Numbered from the stretch's first letter, positions 24,821 to 34,068 are shown. The stretch: 64,000 nt of DNA from DASXKD01 sp963806145 (GCA_963806145.1 CAWDXD010000033.1:1-64000); one strand, 5' to 3'. The notes: generated by a model not told the origin, from the sequence alone. Numbers and translations are program-made.

Positions 24821-25111
24821 ATGAGTTCCTCCGGAGGGCCTGCCCGCTACGAGATCCGCATCGAGGGCGTCCTCGGCGACCGCTGGGCCGCGTGGTTCGA
24901 CGGCCTCCAAGTCGAAAGCGAGGGCACGCAGACGGTCATCTCTGGCCTGCTGGCTGATCAGGCCGCGCTGCATGGGCTGCTGGCCAAGGTCCGCGACCTC
25001 GGACTCGGCCTGATCTCTGTGCGCCGGCTTGACCCCGATGAAACCGGAGACGGCGCGGTAATGAAGTTCTCCGCCCAGGAAGCTAAGGAGAGTGGAATGT
25101 CCACAACGTAA
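24821..25111 (+). CDS. Small conserved actinobacterial protein
   Basis: A 96-aa soluble protein from the ATG at 24821, MSSSGGPARYEIRIEGVLGD then RWAAWFDGLQVESEGTQTVI, continuing QAALHGLLAKVRDLGLGLIS. Proteins of this pattern are common in Streptomyces and relatives, often next to LuxR-type regulators and secondary transport genes, with no assigned function. The frame is open for 37 codons further upstream, but that part has no ribosome site and an Ala/Arg/Pro-rich composition. It is probably transcribed from promoter copy B. Confidence 0.8.
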   Translation: MSSSGGPARYEIRIEGVLGDRWAAWFDGLQVESEGTQTVISGLLADQAALHGLLAKVRDLGLGLISVRRLDPDETGDGAVMKFSAQEAKESGMSTT

Positions 25112-25404
25112 TCCGCTACCGGAACGACTAGGGCGGGCCCCAGCCTGGCAGAGGTGCTTGCCGGCCACTGCCTCCCCGGGCTGCTACTGCCAGGCGTCAT
25201 CATCGCGAGCGATGGCGACTGCCTGACCACCAACTGGGGGGTGCGGGTTCGAGCTCCCCGGGTCCAGGATCCCAACAGCACCGGTTGCCCAACGTACGTC
25301 AACGCGGCATCAGCGCGTACCTCGCACGCCGCCGCCCACAACCATGCCAGGGACTCTGGGCGCGGGGTGGGTCCGGGCCGAGATCTCGGTCCGTCTGGGC
25401 GGTA
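25112..25404. other. Intergenic stretch without recognised feature
   Basis: Between the small conserved protein and the ABM-like gene (convergent) I see no convincing reading frame, RNA gene or terminator hairpin. A GGGTTCGAGCTCC string near 25248 resembles a tRNA T-loop, but its stem does not pair. Confidence 0.5.
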
Positions 25405-25713
25405 TCACAGGGTCCGTGCGACGTCGTAGTGCGTGACCGTGGTCTCGCGGTCGATGAGGTAGTCGTCATCCTCGGGATAGAAGACGGCGACGTCGATGTT
25501 CTGGCCCGCGAAGCCTTCGATGTCCGTCCGCGACGACCACCAACTGACCGTCATGACTTCTGTCCGGCCGTCGCCGAGGTCTGTGGTCCACATCTGGGCA
25601 CCCAGGTTGCCGCGTGTCTTCTTGTATGCGCTCAGCCCAGTCCTGGTGATGTACTCGACGTAGAGCGCTGCCTGCTCGGTCCTGACCCAGCCCCGCCATG
25701 TCCGGGCTATCAT
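25405..25713 (-). CDS. Antibiotic biosynthesis monooxygenase-like protein
   Basis: A 102-aa protein from the ATG at 25713 (GGGG 6-9 bases upstream). It reads MIARTWRGWVRTEQAALYVE and later EVMTVSWWSSRTDIEGFAG, a pattern of the dimeric alpha-beta barrel (ABM/DUF4188-like) fold. Such proteins are cofactor-free oxygenases or heme-related small enzymes; many are of unknown role. It is a single gene. The assignment is at fold level only. Confidence 0.65.
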   Translation of the reverse strand: MIARTWRGWVRTEQAALYVEYITRTGLSAYKKTRGNLGAQMWTTDLGDGRTEVMTVSWWSSRTDIEGFAGQNIDVAVFYPEDDDYLIDRETTVTHYDVARTL

Positions 25714-25890
25714 CCTTACCCCTTTCCGCATCCCCACGGATCCCGGCAGTCCCGGCCCGAACATACCCCTACCCCAGCATCAGAGACCCGGCCGCAACGT
25801 TCAACGAGGTTCGAGCTTCAACTGGGCTGATCAAGCCCAGCCAAAGGGTTCGCGCTCATCGGCTTCTTGAGGTCGCCGCGAAGCGCTGCC

Positions 25891-26178
25891 GTGGCCGGCG
25901 TCCGTCGTGTCATCGTCGGTGCAAGCGCGTCGCCTGGGAGCATCCCGGCCCTGCGCTATGCGGAAACTCTTGCGCGCCGAGAGCGCGCTGCTCGTGGCCG
26001 TTCATGTGTGGACGCCGCCCGGCGGCGAGCTCGCCGATCGCCGCCAGCCGTCGGCCTACCTCCGGCGGATCTGGCCCGGGCACGCGGCCACCGGCTTTGG
26101 CCACTGCGGCGGGGTGAATTCGCCGTGGACCGGGCCCTGTCCGAGCTGGATGGCACGAAGCCGGGCCGGAACAGGTGA
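25891..26178 (+). pseudogene. Universal stress protein fragment, frameshifted
   Basis: One frame gives RRVIVGASASPGSIPALRYA, the start of a universal stress protein; a second frame continues with ESALLVAVHVWTPPGGELAD, the next beta-strand and helix; then the first frame again gives AVDRALSELDGT before a stop. At least two frame changes are needed, and the C-terminal ATP-binding half (G-x2-G-x9-G-S/T) is missing. Family length is about 140 aa, or 290 for the tandem form, so this is a real 5' remnant and not only a sequencing problem. Confidence 0.6.
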
Positions 26179-26198
26179 CCCGGCCGCGCGGTGAGCGC

Positions 26199-27416
26199 TC
26201 AGCCGCTGCGCTCGATGGGGCAGCTCATGCACCGGGGACCACCCCGGCCACGGCCCAGTTCGCCGCCCGCGACGGTGATCACCTCGATGCCGTTTTCCTC
26301 CAGGTAGGCGTTGGTGGTCACGTTCCGCTCGTAGGCGACGACCACGCCCGGCTCCACCGCCAGCACGTTGCACCCGTCGTCCCACTGCTCCCGCTGCGCC
26401 GAGCGGACGTCCTGGACGGCGGTGAGCACCTTGATGCTCGGCAGGCCCAGTGCGGCGGCCAGCGCCGTGTGCATGTCCTCCGGGGGATGGTCGGTGACCT
26501 TCAGTTCGCGCACGCTCGCGCCCGGCTCGATCGTGTAGGACCGCAGCATGCCCATCCCGGCGTACTTGGTGAACACGCCGTGGTCCGCCATGGTCAGCAT
26601 GGTGTCCAGGTGCATGAACGCGCGCTGCTTCGGCATGTCGATGGCGACCAGGGAGGTGGCGGCGTCGGCCGCGAACAGCCGGTGCGCCAGCATCTCCAGC
26701 GCCTGCGGCGTGGTCCGCTCGCTCATCCCGGCGAGCACCGCGCCGTTGCCGATCACCAGCACGTCGCCGCCCTCGATGGTGGCCGGGGCCGCGTCGGCAC
26801 CGTGGTACCAGACGTCGAAACCGGCGGCGGCGAACATCGGGTGCCAGCGGTAGATGGCCTCGGCGAACAGGGACTCGCGCACCCGGGCCTGGCGGCGCAT
26901 CGCGTTGATGGACACCCCGCTGTAGATCCAGCAGGAGGTGTCCCGCTGGTAGAGCAGGTTCGGCAGCGGGACGAGGACGAACCCGTCCGGGTCCAGCGAG
27001 TGGAACGCGATGCTCTTCGGCTCCGGGGCCAGTTCGGAGATCTCCCGCTTGGTGATCCCGCCCACCAGGTAGCCCGCCAGCGTCACCGAGTCCAGCCCGT
27101 CCACCGCGGCGCGCAACTGGCCGCAGGCCAGCGGTCCGTGCCAGCGGGAGTCGAAGACCCCGTCCAGGACGTAGTCACGGGCCGCGGTGATGTCCAGCGT
27201 CTGGGCGAGCAGGTCGCTGTAGTAGTGCACGACCGCGCCGCGGGACCGCAGCACTTCCGCGAACGCGTCATGCTCCTGCTGTGCCCGGCTCACCCACAGC
27301 ACGTCGTCGAACAGCAGGTCGGCCGCGTTGTCCGGGGTGAGCCGCTTGAGCTCCAGGCCGGGCCGGTGCAGGATCACCTGCCGTAGCCGGCCGACTTCGG
27401 AATCCACTCTGAACAT
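26199..27416 (-). CDS. arcA: Arginine deiminase
   Basis: A 405-aa enzyme that hydrolyses L-arginine to citrulline and ammonia. Visible are the N-terminal FRVDSEVGRLRQVILHRPG, the substrate-binding region RDTSCWIYSGVSINAMRRQA, catalytic EGGDVLVIGNGAVLAGMSER, the His in RAFMHLDTMLTMADHG, and the nucleophile Cys396 in GGPRCMSCPIER at the C-terminus. The ATG at 27416 is chosen over one 6 bases upstream because it has the better distance to AAGGGGG. No arcB, arcC or arcD is next to it, so it is not part of a full arginine-fermentation operon here. Divergent from dapE with 66 bases between. Confidence 0.93.
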   Translation of the reverse strand: MFRVDSEVGRLRQVILHRPGLELKRLTPDNAADLLFDDVLWVSRAQQEHDAFAEVLRSRGAVVHYYSDLLAQTLDITAARDYVLDGVFDSRWHGPLACGQLRAAVDGLDSVTLAGYLVGGITKREISELAPEPKSIAFHSLDPDGFVLVPLPNLLYQRDTSCWIYSGVSINAMRRQARVRESLFAEAIYRWHPMFAAAGFDVWYHGADAAPATIEGGDVLVIGNGAVLAGMSERTTPQALEMLAHRLFAADAATSLVAIDMPKQRAFMHLDTMLTMADHGVFTKYAGMGMLRSYTIEPGASVRELKVTDHPPEDMHTALAAALGLPSIKVLTAVQDVRSAQREQWDDGCNVLAVEPGVVVAYERNVTTNAYLEENGIEVITVAGGELGRGRGGPRCMSCPIERSG

Positions 27417-27482
27417 GAGCATCTGCCCCCTTGCTGGCAGCCCCTGCGCCACCGGAACTGCTGAGCACTCTATGCTGCCGCC

Positions 27483-28541
27483 GTGGACCTGGATCTCTCT
27501 AGTGACAGCGCCGAGCTCACCGCCTGGCTTGTGGACGTGCCGTCGGTGAGCGGCGATGAAGCGGGCCTGGCCGCCGCGATCGAGCGCGCGCTGCGCGGGT
27601 TGCCGCACCTGTCGGTACACACCGACGGGAACACGGTGGTGGCGCGGACCAGCCTCGGCCGCCCGCAGCGGGTGGTCGTGGCCGGCCACATCGACACGGT
27701 GCCGATCGCCGGCAACCTCCCCTCGCGCCGCGAGAACGGCCTGCTGTACGGCTGCGGGAGCTGCGACATGAAGTCCGGGGTGGCGGTCGCGCTGCGGCTG
27801 GCGGCCCGGCTGACCGGGCCGCGCCCCGACGTCACCTACGTGTTCTATGACTGCGAAGAGGTCGAGGCCGAGCGCAACGGGCTGCTGCGGGTCTCCCGCA
27901 ACCGCCCCGACCTGCTGCAGGGCGACTTCGCGGTGCTGATGGAGCCGACCGGCGCGCTCATCGAGGGCGGCTGCCAGGGCACCCTGCGGGCCGAGGTCAC
28001 CACGCGGGGCAAGCGGGCGCACAGTGCACGGTCGTGGATGGGCAGCAACGCCATCCACACGGCCGGCGGCATCCTCGAGCTGCTGCGGTCCTACCAGCCC
28101 CGTGAGCCGGAGGTGGACGGGCTCACCTACCACGAGGGGCTGAACGCGGTCGGGATCGGCGGCGGGGTCGCGGGCAACGTCATCCCGGACGAGTGCACGA
28201 TCACGGTGAACTACCGGTTCGCCCCCGACCGCAGCGAGGAGGAGGCCGCCGCGCACGTCCGCGAGGTGTTCGCCGGCTACGAGGTCGAGATCACCGACTC
28301 GGCGCCTGGCGCCCGCCCGGGCCTGGACCACCCGGCCGCCGCGCCACTGCTCGCGGCCGTGGCCGGGGTGCCGCGGGCCAAGTTCGGCTGGACCGACGTG
28401 GCCAGGTTCGCCCTGCTCGGCATGCCCGCACTGAACTACGGCCCCGGGGATCCCATGCTCGCCCACTCCCGGGACGAGCACGTGCCCGTGGCGCAGATCG
28501 CCGAGTGCGAGGCGACGATGGAGGCCTGGCTCACCAGCTGA
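27483..28541 (+). CDS. dapE: Succinyl-diaminopimelate desuccinylase
   Basis: A 352-aa M20-family metallohydrolase that removes succinate from N-succinyl-L,L-diaminopimelate in lysine and peptidoglycan precursor synthesis. The metal ligands lie in VVAGHIDTVPIAGN, YGCGSCDMKSGVAV and VFYDCEEVEAERNG; the dimerisation domain follows near residue 180 (KRAHSARSWMGSNAIH), and GPGDPMLAHSRDEHV closes the site. The length matches actinobacterial DapE. GTG start, immediately divergent from arcA. Confidence 0.92.
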   Translation: MDLDLSSDSAELTAWLVDVPSVSGDEAGLAAAIERALRGLPHLSVHTDGNTVVARTSLGRPQRVVVAGHIDTVPIAGNLPSRRENGLLYGCGSCDMKSGVAVALRLAARLTGPRPDVTYVFYDCEEVEAERNGLLRVSRNRPDLLQGDFAVLMEPTGALIEGGCQGTLRAEVTTRGKRAHSARSWMGSNAIHTAGGILELLRSYQPREPEVDGLTYHEGLNAVGIGGGVAGNVIPDECTITVNYRFAPDRSEEEAAAHVREVFAGYEVEITDSAPGARPGLDHPAAAPLLAAVAGVPRAKFGWTDVARFALLGMPALNYGPGDPMLAHSRDEHVPVAQIAECEATMEAWLTS

Positions 28542-28567
28542 GCCTGGCGCCCGGCCCCGGCACGCCG

Positions 28568-28596
28568 AGGGGCGCCCCGGTGGCCGGGACGCCCCT
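28568..28596. terminator. Bidirectional terminator between dapE and the protease gene
   Basis: AGGGGCGCCCCGG (28568-28580) and CCGGGACGCCCCT (28584-28596) pair at 12 of 13 positions around a 3-base loop. It lies between two convergent genes and can stop both transcripts. Confidence 0.65.
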
Positions 28597-28614
28597 GCGG
28601 AACTCGGTGCCGGG

Positions 28615-30648
28615 CTATGCGGCCGGGCCCGCGCCCAGCTTGAACGAGATGTCCTGCTGCTGGCCGCCCGGCTTCACCACGGTGAGCTTGACGGTGTCGC
28701 CCGGCCGGTACCGGAGGATCACATTGTGCAGGGAGGCCGCGGAGGTCACGGTCCGGCCGTTCACCGCGGTGATCACCTCACCGGCCTGAGCGCCGGCGGC
28801 CGTGGCCGGCTCACCGCAGAACACCGCGCCGATCAGGGCGCCCGACTTGGCGGGTGCGATGCTGTGCGGCACCGGGTTCGCGTCGGCGTTGGCCAGGCAC
28901 CGCCCGCTGGAGTTCGCCGAGCCGAAGTTGGCCTGCGCGATCGCCTCGAACTGCCGCAACTGCTCGCGGGGGCTGGTGGCGGTGCTGATCTGCTGGTTCG
29001 CCATGCTGGCGATCGCGATGCCGAGGAACGGGGGCTGGCCGATCTGGATCGTGCTGCTGCCGTGGCCCGCGGCGATCTGCCGGGCGATGGTCAGGGCCCG
29101 GTCGATGGGAATCGAGAAGCCCTGGCTGGTGCCGTTCCCGCCGATGTTCTGGCTGTTGGCCGCGGTGTTCATGGCGATCACCTGGCCCGCCGCGTTCGCC
29201 AGCGCGCCGCCCGAGTCGCCCTCGGCGATCGGGGCGTTGGTCTGGAACATGTTCGTCAGGCTCTCCGAGGTGCGCGATCCGGCGTCACTCGCCGTGATGC
29301 TCCGGTGCAGCGCGGTGATCACCCCGCTGGTCACGGTCGGCGTGCCGCCCGTGCCACCGGCGTTCCCCAGCGCCACGACGGCGTCCCCGAGCTTGACCGC
29401 GGTCGAGTTGCCCACCTGGACCGGCCTCAGCCCGGACGCTCCGGGCAGCCGGAGCAGCGCGATGTCCTGGGCGCTGTCGGTACCGACGACCTGCGCGGTG
29501 TACTTGCGGCCGTTCGCCACCAGTTGTACGACCACCCGGGTGGACCCCTTGATCACGTGGTTGTTGGTCAGCACCAGCCCGTCGGCAGACAGCACCATGC
29601 CGGTGCCTTCGAAGACCTCCTGCTGCAGATGGACGTACGAGGTGATGTCCACCAGCCCGGGCTCGACCTTGCTCGCCACGGAGCCGTTCAGGTTGCCGGA
29701 GCCCGCGCCGCCGCCGTTGTTCGCCGCCCTGGGCGGCTGAGGGACGTCCCGTGAGGCGGCCGCGGAGGGGGCCGGCCCGGACGAGCCGCGCAGCGCCAGT
29801 ACCGCGCCCGCGCCGACCGCCGCCGCGAGCACCGCGACCAGCGCGTAGACCAGCGCCGTTCGCAGCGGTCTGCGCGAGGGCGGTGGCCCAGCCGGGAGCT
29901 GGCCGTAGCCACCTGGCGCACCCCAGTGGCCCGCGCCACCGGGCGGCACCGCCCCAGGCAGTTCCCCGGGCAGCGGCGGCACCTGGCCGGCCGGCGGCGG
30001 AGGCTGCCAGCCCGCCTGCTGGCCGCCGTAGGGCGGCTGGCCTGGGTACCCGGGCTGGCCGGGGTAGGGCGGCTGGCCGGGATAGGGCGGCTGGCCCGCG
30101 TGGAACGTCTGCCCGATGGGCTGCGTGGGGTAGGCGGGCTGGCCGCCGTAGGGAGGGGTGCCGTACGAGGCCTGGCCGCCGTAGCCAGGCGGCGGCGTGC
30201 CATAACCGGGCTGCCCGCCCTGCGGTGCGCCCTGCGGCGGTTGGGCGCTGTAGGGCGCCTGGCCGCCGGGCTGGGCCTGCCAGGGCGAGGACGGCCCGCC
30301 CGGGGGCTGGGGCTGCTGGGCCGGGCCGGGTGCCGGTTCCCCACCGGGGGCCGGTTGCGCCGGCTGGATACCGGGGGCTGGCTGAGGGCCGGAGGCTGGC
30401 TCAGGGCCAGAGGCCGGTGGCTCCCCGGGTGCCGGTGGAGTGCCGGGGGCTTGCTGGCCGGCCTCGTCGGCCGGCGAGGTCATCCGGAAGGGCAGCCACG
30501 ACGCGCCGGGATCCGCGGCCTCGGGCGCCCCGGGGTCGGTGTCCGCCTCTGATGTGCTGTCGGCTGGGCTGCCGCCCGACCCGGGAACGGGCTGCCAGCC
30601 GCTGTCGTGCTCTGGCGAGTCGCTCTCGTTGCCCTGACCTTCGGCCAT
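28615..30648 (-). CDS. HtrA-like trypsin protease with PDZ domain, membrane anchored
   Basis: A 677-aa protein from the ATG at 30648 (GAGG 9-12 bases upstream). The first 250 or so residues are a Pro/Gly/Gln-rich cytoplasmic tail with repeated PPYPGQ units, then one membrane helix (LVYALVAVLAAAVGAGAVLA). The exported protease domain has the trypsin triad His364 (NNHVIKG), Asp395 (DIALLRLPG) and Ser479 (EGDSGGAL), followed by a C-terminal PDZ domain (GEVITAVNGRTVTSAASLHN). Such proteins act in quality control of exported proteins or in envelope stress. It is a single gene, convergent with dapE. Confidence 0.9.
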   Translation of the reverse strand: MAEGQGNESDSPEHDSGWQPVPGSGGSPADSTSEADTDPGAPEAADPGASWLPFRMTSPADEAGQQAPGTPPAPGEPPASGPEPASGPQPAPGIQPAQPAPGGEPAPGPAQQPQPPGGPSSPWQAQPGGQAPYSAQPPQGAPQGGQPGYGTPPPGYGGQASYGTPPYGGQPAYPTQPIGQTFHAGQPPYPGQPPYPGQPGYPGQPPYGGQQAGWQPPPPAGQVPPLPGELPGAVPPGGAGHWGAPGGYGQLPAGPPPSRRPLRTALVYALVAVLAAAVGAGAVLALRGSSGPAPSAAASRDVPQPPRAANNGGGAGSGNLNGSVASKVEPGLVDITSYVHLQQEVFEGTGMVLSADGLVLTNNHVIKGSTRVVVQLVANGRKYTAQVVGTDSAQDIALLRLPGASGLRPVQVGNSTAVKLGDAVVALGNAGGTGGTPTVTSGVITALHRSITASDAGSRTSESLTNMFQTNAPIAEGDSGGALANAAGQVIAMNTAANSQNIGGNGTSQGFSIPIDRALTIARQIAAGHGSSTIQIGQPPFLGIAIASMANQQISTATSPREQLRQFEAIAQANFGSANSSGRCLANADANPVPHSIAPAKSGALIGAVFCGEPATAAGAQAGEVITAVNGRTVTSAASLHNVILRYRPGDTVKLTVVKPGGQQQDISFKLGAGPAA

Positions 30649-30962
30649 CCTCATCACCTCTGCCCGGAAGTAGCCTGAGCCGCTTCTTATGGTCCCCCGG
30701 CACGGCATTATCTACCGTGACCCCTGGCTGCGCAGTTCCAGTTAGCACCACGTCGCTGGACAGAACCTGAATGCCTGCTAAAGGTTCTCCGGCGGCTGCG
30801 AAGCCCGCGGTCATGCCCTGCGGCCCGGTTGGCCCGGCCACAGGGTCAACGTTATGCCTTCTGCGCCCTGTTCCCGGCCGGGCGGACCGGGGTCAGGTTT
30901 CCGTCCCGGCTGGCCCGTGCATGCGGGCCAGCCGCGGCATGGCGAACCACCTGGTGGCGCCC
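30649..30962. other. Intergenic stretch upstream of the protease gene
   Basis: The stretch of 314 bases before the protease start and after the deacetylase stop contains no reading frame I can support on codon use or similarity. The promoter of the protease gene should lie at about 30670-30760, where the sequence is less GC-rich, but no clear -35/-10 pair stands out. Confidence 0.45.
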
Positions 30963-31721
30963 TCACGGGTGCAGGCCGTGCTCGGCAACCGGGCCGGCCC
31001 CGAGGCCGCGGATGGCACATTCTTCGAGCAGCAGCGGCAGGGCGCCCAGCGCGGCGGCGGCGGATCCTGGCGGCGAGGTGCAGTCGGAGTCGTGCAGCAG
31101 CACCGTGGCGCCGCCGGCCAGGTGCCGGGTGAGCGTGGTGAAGACCGACCGGGGCGTGGACCCGGCCGTCCATTCCCGGCCCCAGCAGGTCCACAGCACC
31201 GGGGTGAGCCCGAGCCGGCGCGCGGCGGCGAGCGCCCCGGCGCTCAGCACGCCGTAGGGCGGGCGGTACAGGCGTGGCTGCACCCCGGTCGCGCCGGCGA
31301 CCGCGTCCCTGGCCCGGGCCAGGTCGTCGGCCACCGCCCGGGGGCCGTGCAGCACCGTGTACCGGTGTGCCCAGCCGTGCACGGCCACCTCGTGGCCCGC
31401 CCCGGCGACCTCCGCGGCAAGCCCCGGCCCGCGCGCCGCCATCGAGCCGAGCATGAAGAACGTGGCGCGCACCTGCCACTTGGCCAGGACCTCCAGGAAG
31501 GCCGGGGTCCATGCCGGGTCGGGGCCGTCATCGAAGGTGAGCGCCACATGATCGGCCCGGCCCAGCCCGGAAAGCCGGGGGAAGAACCGCTGCCGTACCG
31601 GGCCGAGCGCGGTCACGCCGGGGCCGGCGTGGGTCACGGCCAGGCCGCCGAGCGCCAGCATCGCCGCGGTGAGCGCGGCCTGCCGGGGCATCGCCCGCGG
31701 GTTTCCGCTGTCGGAGAACAC
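30963..31721 (-). CDS. Polysaccharide deacetylase
   Basis: A 252-aa NodB-type carbohydrate esterase. Motif 1 is ALTFDDGPDP with the catalytic and metal-binding Asp pair, motif 2 HGWAHRY corresponds to the H-(S/T)-x-x-H metal ligands with the first His in EVAVHGWAHR, motif 3 is RLYRPPYGV and a late motif is ATVLLHDSD. An N-terminal hydrophobic segment (about residues 13-32) indicates export or anchoring. It removes N-acetyl groups from a cell-wall or capsular polysaccharide. An inner ATG at 31691 is an alternative start. It is divergent from the sugar operon that follows, which may share its role in surface glycans. Confidence 0.88.
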   Translation of the reverse strand: MFSDSGNPRAMPRQAALTAAMLALGGLAVTHAGPGVTALGPVRQRFFPRLSGLGRADHVALTFDDGPDPAWTPAFLEVLAKWQVRATFFMLGSMAARGPGLAAEVAGAGHEVAVHGWAHRYTVLHGPRAVADDLARARDAVAGATGVQPRLYRPPYGVLSAGALAAARRLGLTPVLWTCWGREWTAGSTPRSVFTTLTRHLAGGATVLLHDSDCTSPPGSAAAALGALPLLLEECAIRGLGAGPVAEHGLHP

Positions 31722-31906
31722 CTGTCACACCTGCCTCATGGCCCTTGGCCTGCGGTATTGTCCCGTGCGAGCGACACGCTGGGGCGGACGCCTGCCGCGC
31801 CGTATCTCTCCTGGAATGATGGCAAGGTCGGGACGATACCCGAAGCACAACCGGTTACCAGACGCGGGGCGGCCTGCCCCGGCATGACTGAGCAAGGGGC
31901 CATCTG

Positions 31907-33034
31907 TTGGGAGTGCCAGCAGCACGTGTTGTGTTCCCCCCCGCGGACCGGGCGGAGATAGCCGCCGCGGTCGCCGAGATCCTGGCCAGCGGGGCGCTCA
32001 CCCTGGGCCCGTACACCGGGCGCTTCGAGGCGGCGTTCGCCGCCGCGCACGATGCCGTGCACGCCGTCGCGACCTCGAGCGGGACCTCGGCCCTGAACAT
32101 CGCCCTCCAGACGGCGGGCGTGGCGGGCCGGGACGTGGTGGTGCCCGCGAACACCTTCTACGCCACCGCCGCCGCGGTACTCCAGGCGGGCGGGCGCCCG
32201 GTGTTCGCCGACGTGGAACCGGGCACGCTCGCGCTCAGCCGGGCCACAGTGGCGGCCGCACTGACCCGGGGCACCGCCGCGGTCGTGCACGTCCACATCG
32301 GCGGAATGATCAGCCCGGACGTCATCGGGCTGCGCGAGCTGTGCGACGAGCGCGGGATCGCGCTGGTCGAGGACGCCGCGCACGCGCACGGGTCCACGCT
32401 GGACGGCCGGTTCGCCGGCTCGTTCGGGGTCAGCGGGGCGTTCTCCTTCTATCCGACCAAGGTGGTGACCAGCGGCGAGGGCGGCATGCTCGTGACCGCC
32501 TCCGAGCACGGGGCGGAGGAGGCGAAGATCTACCGTGACCAGGGCAAGGGTGCCTTCACCGCCAACCATCACGTGCGCCTTGGCTCGGCCTGGCGGATGA
32601 GTGAGCTGCACGCGGTGACCGGGCTGGTGCATCTGCGCCGGATGGCGGAGTTCATCACCCGCAGGCGCGAGGTCGCGGCCGCCTACGACAAGGCGCTGGG
32701 GGTCCTGGACGGGCTCACCCCGCTGGCCGAGGCGCCGGGCAGCCGCGGCAACGTCTACAAATACATAGTGCTGCTGCCGCCCGGCAGCGACCGGGCCGCC
32801 GTCAAGCAGGAGCTGCGTGACCGGTTCGAGGTCAGGCTCTCCGGCGAGGTGTACGATCTGCCGCTCAACCATCAGCCGGTGCTCGCGGAATACGCCGGGC
32901 CGTCGCTGCCCGTGGCCGAAGACATCGCCGCCAGGCACATCTGCCTGCCGGTCCATTCGGACATGAGCGACGCGGAGGTCGACGAGGTGCTGACCGCCAT
33001 CACCGCGGTGCACGAGACGCTCCTGGGCGGATAG
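31907..33034 (+). CDS. DegT/DnrJ/EryC1/StrS family aminotransferase
   Basis: A 375-aa PLP enzyme. The cofactor lysine is Lys185 in FSFYPTKVVTSGEGGMLV; ATSSGTSALNIALQTAGV (phosphate binding), VPANTFYATAAAV and VEDAAHAHGSTLDGR (the Asp that contacts the pyridine ring) are typical. These enzymes transaminate keto-sugar nucleotides. The GTG at 31913 is an alternative to the TTG used here. It is the first gene of an operon with an epimerase and a glycosyltransferase; together they could make and transfer an amino sugar, probably for a cell-surface glycan or glycolipid. Confidence 0.88.
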   Translation: MGVPAARVVFPPADRAEIAAAVAEILASGALTLGPYTGRFEAAFAAAHDAVHAVATSSGTSALNIALQTAGVAGRDVVVPANTFYATAAAVLQAGGRPVFADVEPGTLALSRATVAAALTRGTAAVVHVHIGGMISPDVIGLRELCDERGIALVEDAAHAHGSTLDGRFAGSFGVSGAFSFYPTKVVTSGEGGMLVTASEHGAEEAKIYRDQGKGAFTANHHVRLGSAWRMSELHAVTGLVHLRRMAEFITRRREVAAAYDKALGVLDGLTPLAEAPGSRGNVYKYIVLLPPGSDRAAVKQELRDRFEVRLSGEVYDLPLNHQPVLAEYAGPSLPVAEDIAARHICLPVHSDMSDAEVDEVLTAITAVHETLLGG

Positions 33035-33123
33035 CCCCGGAGGCAACGCTGCCCGGGGGCCGGGCAGCCCAGGGGTGCCGGCCACATGGGACGGGCCGGT
33101 AGGGCACACGAGAAAGGGCGGCC

Positions 33124-34068
33124 GTGCAGATAGCCGTAACTGGAGGTGGGGGGTTCATCGGCTCCCACGTGGTGGACCGGCTTGTGCGAGCCGGCCACGA
33201 AGTGCGGGTCATCGACGTGCAGCCGCGGTGGCGCAACCCGGACGCGTCCTACCTAGAGGCAGACCTGTTCGACGTGGCGGGCCTCGGCGCGGCCGTGGCC
33301 GGCTGCGAAGCGGTGTTCCACCTGGCGGGTGCGTCCAACGTCAACGATGTCGCGGCCGACCCGGTGTGGGCGGTCCGGCTCAACGTGGAGGGCACGGCCC
33401 GGGTCCTTGAGGCGGCCAGGCACCACGGCTGCGGCCGGGTGATCCTGGCCAGCACGGTGTGGGTGTACGGAGCGGCGCAGGGCACCGGTGAACTGGCCGA
33501 GGACTTCCCCGTTGACCTGCGCAGGGCCGGGCACGTGTACGTGTCGACCAAGCTCGCGGCGGAACTGCTGGTGCACAGCTACAAGGAGATGTTCGGCCAG
33601 GAGTTCACCATCCTGCGCTACGGCATCCCGTACGGGCCGCGGATGCGCGAAGAGCTGGTGGTCGCCCGGTTCGTCCAGGCGGTGCGGGAATCCCGGCCCC
33701 TCACCATCGCGGGCACCGGCGAGCAGCAGCGCAACTACGTGTACGTGGAGGACCTGGCCGACGCGCACGTGCGCGCGCTCGCCCCGGCGGCGGCGGGGCA
33801 GGTGCTGGCGCTGGAAGGGGGGACGCCGGTTTCCGTCCGCGAAATAGCCGAAACGGTCCAGCAGCTCATCGGGCGCGTTCCGGTGCATTACGCTCCGGCC
33901 CGCGACGCCGATTACCAGGGAGTCAGCGTCTCCAACCGGGCCGCAAAAGAGCTGCTCGACTGGTCGCCGCTGACCCCGTTCGTGACCGGGGTACGGCGCT
34001 ACCTGGACTGGCTCGGCCAGACCGGGACCCCGGGCACCCGGCCGGAGCCGGCCCCGGGCGCGCCATGA
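33124..34068 (+). CDS. NAD-dependent epimerase/dehydratase
   Basis: A 314-aa extended short-chain dehydrogenase. The N-terminal Rossmann motif is VTGGGGFIGSHVVDRL, the Asp for NAD binding is in VRVIDVQPRW, and the active site is Ser/Thr-x24-Tyr-x3-Lys (VYVSTKLAAELLVHSY). Products of this type are nucleotide-sugar 4-epimerases or dehydratases. A GTG start is preceded by AAAGGG. It lies 89 bases after the aminotransferase and overlaps the glycosyltransferase by 4 bases. Confidence 0.88.
   Translation: MQIAVTGGGGFIGSHVVDRLVRAGHEVRVIDVQPRWRNPDASYLEADLFDVAGLGAAVAGCEAVFHLAGASNVNDVAADPVWAVRLNVEGTARVLEAARHHGCGRVILASTVWVYGAAQGTGELAEDFPVDLRRAGHVYVSTKLAAELLVHSYKEMFGQEFTILRYGIPYGPRMREELVVARFVQAVRESRPLTIAGTGEQQRNYVYVEDLADAHVRALAPAAAGQVLALEGGTPVSVREIAETVQQLIGRVPVHYAPARDADYQGVSVSNRAAKELLDWSPLTPFVTGVRRYLDWLGQTGTPGTRPEPAPGAP

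Noticed and set aside
24119..25168. A 349-aa minus-strand frame opposite promoter copy B and the 96-aa gene
   Set aside because: It is antisense to a conserved small gene, has no recognisable domain and an atypical composition.
25225..25275. Possible tRNA because of a GGGTTCGAGCTCC string
   Set aside because: The T-stem does not pair and no acceptor, D or anticodon stem can be drawn.
26199..28481. A 760-aa frame that extends arginine deiminase upstream through dapE
   Set aside because: The extension is antisense to the well-supported dapE gene and has no homology; the enzyme starts at 27416 with a ribosome site.
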